This document shows, one piece after another, positions 59,897 through 64,000 of a stretch of 64,000 bases of DNA. Source of the DNA: JBEPVZ01 sp041690695 (GTDB lineage Bacteria > Patescibacteriota > Microgenomatia > Daviesbacterales > UBA10151); NCBI GenBank assembly GCA_041690695.1, contig JBEPVZ010000001.1:1-64000 (forward strand), written 5' to 3'. Numbering within the stretch: the stretch's first letter is position 1; each line of letters begins with the position of its first letter. A program made the translations under genes and the position numbers. Below the pieces are notes generated by a model. That model did no database searches and was not told the origin of the DNA. It worked only from the letters and a program-made list of their open reading frames with translations.

Positions 59897-60856
59897 TTAA
59901 ATGAGAAGTTTAGTTTTCAATTTTTCAAGTGAATTATCATCCAAAACTGAAACTGTTAAGATTTCAGGATTAAGTTTTTTCAAGATTTTAAGCTTATCTT
60001 TCAAAATATCTTCTGTCACTTCGTCCGTTTTAGTCACAATTATTAGTTGAGGTTTTTTAATTAGCTCTGGACTAAAATGATCCAACTCTTGTTGAATAGT
60101 TTGATAATCAGCTTTTGGATCAACAGAATCAGCCCCAATACAGTGGAGAAGTAAGCTGACCTTTTCAATATGCCGCAAAAATTTAATGCCCAACCCTTTA
60201 CCCATCGAAGCCCCTTCAATTAGTCCTGGAATATCCGCTAAAACTTTTCTCTGGCCATTTTGATCAGTTAAAACGCCTAAGTTCGGATCAATAGTTGTAA
60301 AGGCGTAAGGCGCAACTTTAGCTTGAGCATTAGTTAAAGCGTTTAATAAACTACTTTTACCAACATTTGGTAAACCAATTAAGCCATAATCAGCAATTAG
60401 TTTTAAAACCACTTTAAAACGTCGCTCTTGGCCATCTAAGCCCGGTTGAGCAAATTCCGGAGTGGTCCGAGTTGAAGACCTAAGTTCATAATTACCTCGG
60501 CCACCCAAGCCACCCTTACAAACTAAGATGGGCTCGGTTAAAGCGTTAATTTCAACTTCCTGATTAGTTTCTAAATCAGTTAAAGTCGTTCCAGCTGGAA
60601 ATTCTAAAATTAAATCTTGACCGTTCTTACCAGTTTTTAAAAAGGTATCGCCAGGTTGACCATTTTCAGCGATTAGTAAGTTCTTTTTGACATAACGATT
60701 TAAGGCCGTTAAATCGGTCGTGGTATGAATATAAATATCGCCACCTCGACCACCATTGCCGCCATTTGGACCAGCTTTAAGTTTGGGGTAAAATGACATT
60801 TTGCCCGCTCCACCGTGGCCAGCTTTTAAAATTATATTTAACTCATCTGTTAACAT
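59897..60856 (-). CDS. obg: GTPase Obg
   Basis: Obg is an essential ribosome-assembly and stress GTPase. I choose the ATG at 60856 (MLTDELNIILKAGHGGAGK), because a TATAAT box (complement, 60863-60868) lies 6 bases before it and Obg proteins begin this way. The Obg fold with Gly-rich arms (PNGGNGGRGGDIYIH) covers residues 1-155. The G domain follows with GLPNVGKSSL (G1), DIPGLIEG (G3) and VTKTDE (G4). It lacks the extra C-terminal domain of some Obg proteins. Confidence 0.96.
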   Translation of the reverse strand: MLTDELNIILKAGHGGAGKMSFYPKLKAGPNGGNGGRGGDIYIHTTTDLTALNRYVKKNLLIAENGQPGDTFLKTGKNGQDLILEFPAGTTLTDLETNQEVEINALTEPILVCKGGLGGRGNYELRSSTRTTPEFAQPGLDGQERRFKVVLKLIADYGLIGLPNVGKSSLLNALTNAQAKVAPYAFTTIDPNLGVLTDQNGQRKVLADIPGLIEGASMGKGLGIKFLRHIEKVSLLLHCIGADSVDPKADYQTIQQELDHFSPELIKKPQLIIVTKTDEVTEDILKDKLKILKKLNPEILTVSVLDDNSLEKLKTKLLI

Positions 60857-60862
60857 GAGGCT

Positions 60863-60885
60863 ATTATAACAAGTTAAGGTATAAT
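60863..60885. promoter_or_regulatory. Back-to-back -10 boxes of obg and the DedA gene
   Basis: ATTATA at 60863-60868 (TATAAT on the minus strand, 6 bases before obg) and TATAAT at 60880-60885 (13 bases before the DedA start) face opposite ways only 11 bases apart, so the two promoters overlap and could compete. Confidence 0.7.
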
Positions 60886-60898
60886 TATTTTCTAAACT

Positions 60899-61501
60899 AT
60901 GAATTTTCCAGTTGAAACCTTGCAGCAACTACTCGATAGTTGGGGATATTTAATTGTTTTTGGTTTTGTCGCGATCGAGAGTACCGGTATTCCTTTTCCG
61001 GGCGAGACGATGTTAATTGTAGCGGCCGTTTACGCCGGGCTCGGCAGTATTAGTATTTTAGGAGTGATTGTTTCAGCAGCTCTCGGCGCGATCTTCGGTG
61101 ATAGTTTAGGTTACTGGATCGGACGAAAAGGTGGTTATCCACTTCTTCAAAAATATGGTAAATATATTTTTATTGACCAGCCCAAAATGGATTGGGCTAA
61201 GCGTTATTACCATAAACATGGTGATAAAACCGTTTTTCTAGGTCGGTTTGTGGCTGTTTTAAGAGCTTGGTCGGCCTTTTTAGCCGGGGTTAACCAGATG
61301 CCATGGCCAAAGTTTTTACTCTTTAATGCGAGCGGTGGAATTGTCTGGGCGACGACTTTTGGATTGCTCGGTTTTTATTTATCAAACAATATCGAGTTTT
61401 TACATCGTTTGATTCAAAAACTAGGCATTATTTCGGTTATTATCTTAATTATTTTGCTTGGCTTAGTTTACATAACCTGGAAAAGACGTAAAGATAACTA
61501 A
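60899..61501 (+). CDS. DedA family membrane protein
   Basis: The 200-residue protein matches the DedA/SNARE-associated family, now linked to flipping of lipid carriers such as undecaprenyl phosphate. Key parts are FVAIESTGIPFPGETMLIVA near 22-41 (with the conserved Glu and Pro) and GDSLGYWIGRKGGYPLL with FLGRFVAVLRAWSAFLAG near 122. The match is full length. Confidence 0.92.
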   Translation: MNFPVETLQQLLDSWGYLIVFGFVAIESTGIPFPGETMLIVAAVYAGLGSISILGVIVSAALGAIFGDSLGYWIGRKGGYPLLQKYGKYIFIDQPKMDWAKRYYHKHGDKTVFLGRFVAVLRAWSAFLAGVNQMPWPKFLLFNASGGIVWATTFGLLGFYLSNNIEFLHRLIQKLGIISVIILIILLGLVYITWKRRKDN

Positions 61502-61552
61502 CTCCACTAGGTGACATCTTCTATTAACTTCTTGTAAGATATATTTAGGCTC

Positions 61553-62920
61553 ATGAACGAAGAAACTTTTGAAAAAGTAGTTGAGGCTCCGGCCATTGCC
61601 CTTGATCAAACGGTTGTCCAAACCAAAAAAGTCCTCGATGCATTCGGGAGTGGCTTATATATTAAAAAAGCCAAGGCTTATTGGCATAATCTCGGCCCGG
61701 GTTTAACAACTGGTGCAGCTGATGATGATCCCTCCGGCATTGCGACTTATTCTCAGACCGGTGCCCAATACGGTTTTAATTTTTTATGGCTAGCGGCTTT
61801 TACTTTTCCGCTCATGTCGATTGTTCAAGAGATGTGTGCTCGAATTGGAATAGTGACTGGTCAAGGTTTAGCCGCTAATATTCGAATTCATTTTCCGAAG
61901 TGGGTTTTATATACCTGCACCCTGTTACTTTTTGCGGCCAATACTTTAAATATAGGGGCTGATTTAGGGGCGATGGCTAAAGCTAGTCAATTAATATTCC
62001 CTCAATTTAATTTTGGAGTTGCGGTTATTACCTTTACAGTCTTAAGTTTAGGTCTCCAAATTTTTACGACATATGAGCGCTATGCCAAATATTTAAAATA
62101 TCTGGCCTTGATACTTTTATCATATGTTTTTTCAGCTATTAACTTAAACTTGAATTGGGGAGAGTTATTGCAACATGCAGTTACTCCAACTTTTAGTTTT
62201 TCTAAAGATCAGATCTTTTTAGTCTGTGCTATTTTAGGTACAACCATCTCGCCATATTTATTCTTTTGGCAAACCTCCCAAGAGGTTGAGCAACAAATTC
62301 TGGATGGTAAGACCACCTTAAAGTTGCGCCAGGAACAGACTAGCAAAAGAGAGATTAAAGATATGCGAATTGATGTTTGGTCAGGGATGTTTTTATCAAA
62401 CTTAGTCATGTTCTTTATCATTACCGCTTGTGCCATTACCCTCTATGCTCATGGTATTACCAATATTAATACTGCCGAAGACGCCGCCAAAGCTCTTGAG
62501 CCCATTGCCGGACATGGAGCATTCTTGTTATTTGCCTTAGGTATTATCGGTACAGGATTACTGGCCGTTCCAGTTCTAGCAGGTTCTGTCTCTTACGCCT
62601 TATCTGAAAGTTTGGGATGGAAGATGGGGCTTTACCGCAAATTAAAATCCGCCTACTCATTTTATGGCGTGATTATGTTATCGATGTTTATTGGTTTATT
62701 TTTAAACTTTACCGGTCTTGATCCGATTAAAGTTTTAATTTATTCAGCTGTCGGGAATGGATTGGTCGCACCGGTAATTTTAGCTTTAATCACCATTATC
62801 AGCAGTAAAAAATCAGTCATGGGACCTTGGGTTAACAAGCCACTAACGACCGCTTTTGGCTGGCTGGTGACGGCAATTATGACTATTGTGGCTATTTTTG
62901 CTATAATGACATTCTTTTAA
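61553..62920 (+). CDS. Nramp-related divalent metal transporter, atypical motifs
   Basis: The 455-residue protein has about 11 spans. The first-span motif is AADDDPSGIATYSQTGAQYG (residues 55-74), where true manganese/iron Nramps have DPGN. The sixth-span motif reads TTISPYLFFWQTSQE, in place of MPH. These changes are those of the Nramp-related group, which includes magnesium transporters (NRMT). The metal is therefore unlikely to be typical Mn2+ or Fe2+. A TATATT box ends 7 bases before the ATG. Confidence 0.85.
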   Translation: MNEETFEKVVEAPAIALDQTVVQTKKVLDAFGSGLYIKKAKAYWHNLGPGLTTGAADDDPSGIATYSQTGAQYGFNFLWLAAFTFPLMSIVQEMCARIGIVTGQGLAANIRIHFPKWVLYTCTLLLFAANTLNIGADLGAMAKASQLIFPQFNFGVAVITFTVLSLGLQIFTTYERYAKYLKYLALILLSYVFSAINLNLNWGELLQHAVTPTFSFSKDQIFLVCAILGTTISPYLFFWQTSQEVEQQILDGKTTLKLRQEQTSKREIKDMRIDVWSGMFLSNLVMFFIITACAITLYAHGITNINTAEDAAKALEPIAGHGAFLLFALGIIGTGLLAVPVLAGSVSYALSESLGWKMGLYRKLKSAYSFYGVIMLSMFIGLFLNFTGLDPIKVLIYSAVGNGLVAPVILALITIISSKKSVMGPWVNKPLTTAFGWLVTAIMTIVAIFAIMTFF

Positions 62921-62922
62921 CG

Positions 62923-64000
62923 ATGGCTAAGTATCAAATTATTGGCGGAAATAAGCTTAATGGCTCGGTCACAATCTCCGGGAATAAAAACTCGCTTTTT
63001 CCTTGTGTGGCAGCCTGTTTATTAACCAATCAACCAGTAGTTATTAAAAACATCCCCGAATTTGCTGATGCGGCCGTTTTATTTGAAATTCTGAAACTGA
63101 TCGGAGTTAGAGTTGAACAAGGTGCCGACTCCACAACTTTCACCGCTGACCAATTAACAACTCATAAACTACCTGACGAGTTAATGGTTAAATTGAGAGG
63201 ATCAGTCGTTTTAGTTGGGGGATTATTGGCTCGCTTTAAAAAGGCTGAATTTGTTCACCCAGGGGGAGATGTCATTGGCAAAAGAAGTATTGAGGCTCAC
63301 TTATCTGGCTTTGAAGCTTTAGGATTTCGAGTTAAACGTTATGATTTAAAAATTGGTGTTAATTCAGCCAGACGGGCTGCTCATGATATTGAATATTTCT
63401 TAGATGAAGCGTCAGTAACCGCCACTGAAAATCTAATTTTGACTGCGGCAACGATGACTAGTAAAGTCACTTTAAAAAATTGTGCTAGTGAGCCACATAT
63501 TATTGACTTATGCCAGATGCTAACTCAGATGGGGGTTAAAATTGAAGGAATCGGTAGTTCAACTTTAATTATTACTGGTAAACAAAAACTAACGAGTACT
63601 GAATTTAGTCTTTGTCCAGATTATGTTGAGATCGGGACTTATGCGGTGGCAGCAGCCATTACTGGTGGAGAAATTAGTCTTCAAAATTGTTCATCTAAAA
63701 ATATTGAATCAGTTATTTATCCACTCCAAAAGATGGGCTTAAATTTTCAAGAGATATCAGGGGGACTTAAAGTCTCGGCTCGAAATCTCCGGGCTATCCC
63801 AAAATTACACACCAACATCTGGCCAGGTTTTCCAACTGATTTAATGAGCGCGATTATTGTTTTAGCAACTCAGGCTAGGGGAGTTTCTCTCCTTCACGAT
63901 TGGATGTACGAATCACGGTTCTTCTTTGTCGATAAATTAATTGCCATGGGCGCCAACATTACGATTGCCGATCCTCATCGGGTGGTGGTTTATGGACCGT
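62923..64000 (+). CDS. murA: UDP-N-acetylglucosamine 1-carboxyvinyltransferase (MurA), 3' end cut by the window
   Basis: MurA adds enolpyruvate to UDP-GlcNAc, the first committed step of peptidoglycan synthesis. The frame starts MAKYQIIGGNKLNGSVTISG, with Lys22 in NKNSLFP, and includes FVHPGGDVIGKRSIEAHL. The catalytic cysteine of the PGGCAIG loop is Asp116 here (63268-63270), the substitution known to make MurA insensitive to fosfomycin in mycobacteria and chlamydiae. 359 codons are visible. A TATAAT box at 62902-62907 lies 15 bases before the ATG. Confidence 0.95.
   Translation, partial: MAKYQIIGGNKLNGSVTISGNKNSLFPCVAACLLTNQPVVIKNIPEFADAAVLFEILKLIGVRVEQGADSTTFTADQLTTHKLPDELMVKLRGSVVLVGGLLARFKKAEFVHPGGDVIGKRSIEAHLSGFEALGFRVKRYDLKIGVNSARRAAHDIEYFLDEASVTATENLILTAATMTSKVTLKNCASEPHIIDLCQMLTQMGVKIEGIGSSTLIITGKQKLTSTEFSLCPDYVEIGTYAVAAAITGGEISLQNCSSKNIESVIYPLQKMGLNFQEISGGLKVSARNLRAIPKLHTNIWPGFPTDLMSAIIVLATQARGVSLLHDWMYESRFFFVDKLIAMGANITIADPHRVVVYGP

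Noticed and set aside
1..64000. CRISPR array or cas genes.
   Set aside because: No regularly spaced repeats and no Cas-like protein were seen on either strand.

Overview
The window looks like part of the chromosome of a Candidate Phyla Radiation (Patescibacteria) bacterium, most likely of the Microgenomates type. This is inferred from the A+T-rich sequence, short tightly packed genes, many small N-terminally anchored proteins, cell-surface proteins with Pro/Thr/Ser linkers and a C-terminal membrane anchor, and salvage-type rather than de novo metabolism. TGA is used as an ordinary stop. Five tRNA genes (Arg-TCT, Gly-TCC, Leu-TAA, Pro-TGG, Gln-TTG) are present; there is no rRNA, CRISPR array or intact transposase.

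Layout. 1-13 kb: ruvA end and ruvB, small membrane proteins, an ECF-type and a primary-type sigma factor, a cupredoxin, an acyltransferase-like protein, a homing-endonuclease-like protein abutting tRNA-Arg, a secreted hydrolase and a phosphodiester glycosidase. 13-20.9 kb: a nucleotide island with a Ham1-like pyrophosphatase, a nucleoside deoxyribosyltransferase-like domain fused to a ribbon-helix-helix domain, a phosphoribosyltransferase / thymidylate kinase-like / PfkB kinase operon, a convergent THI5-type ABC importer, a Nudix protein and a GreA-like protein. 21-23.5 kb: a second ABC permease/ATPase pair, a HIT protein and a small membrane protein. 23.5-32 kb: accessory genes, a truncated TM2 gene, repeats, a large DUF4185-type surface protein, a polysaccharide deacetylase and an RRM protein. 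32-36.5 kb: an Imm8-like immunity protein, a TsaC-like protein, an MFS permease and an M20 peptidase. 36.8-43.9 kb: an unusual amino-acid cluster (asd, lysC, ATP-grasp ligase, small metallopeptidase, Orn/Lys/Arg-type decarboxylase, class III aminotransferase). 44-54.5 kb: a Tat-signal protein, VOC proteins, a 1044-residue surface protein inserted between two copies of a reductase gene start, and Tag glycosylase. 54.5-64 kb: a PAP2 protein, Nudix, a glycerate-kinase-like protein, a VIT1 family protein, a low-complexity protein, Obg, DedA, an Nramp relative and the start of murA.

Three points stand out. First, the near-identical palindromes ACTCACAAATGAGT (15201-15214) and ACTCATTAATGAGT (19788-19801) sit at the predicted transcription starts of the two convergent nucleotide operons, next to a gene for a plausible ribbon-helix-helix regulator; this suggests one uptake-and-salvage regulon. 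Second, lysC and asd sit beside a class III aminotransferase and a decarboxylase, with no lysine or threonine branch genes in view; this would fit aspartate to diaminobutyrate to 1,3-diaminopropane, with an ATP-grasp ligase and a peptidase as possible tailoring enzymes. Third, about thirty genes have a TATAAT-like box ending only 6-9 bases before the start codon, so leaderless transcription appears to be normal here. Several minus-strand genes are also bracketed by imperfect direct repeats, which points to a recurrent mode of gene insertion.
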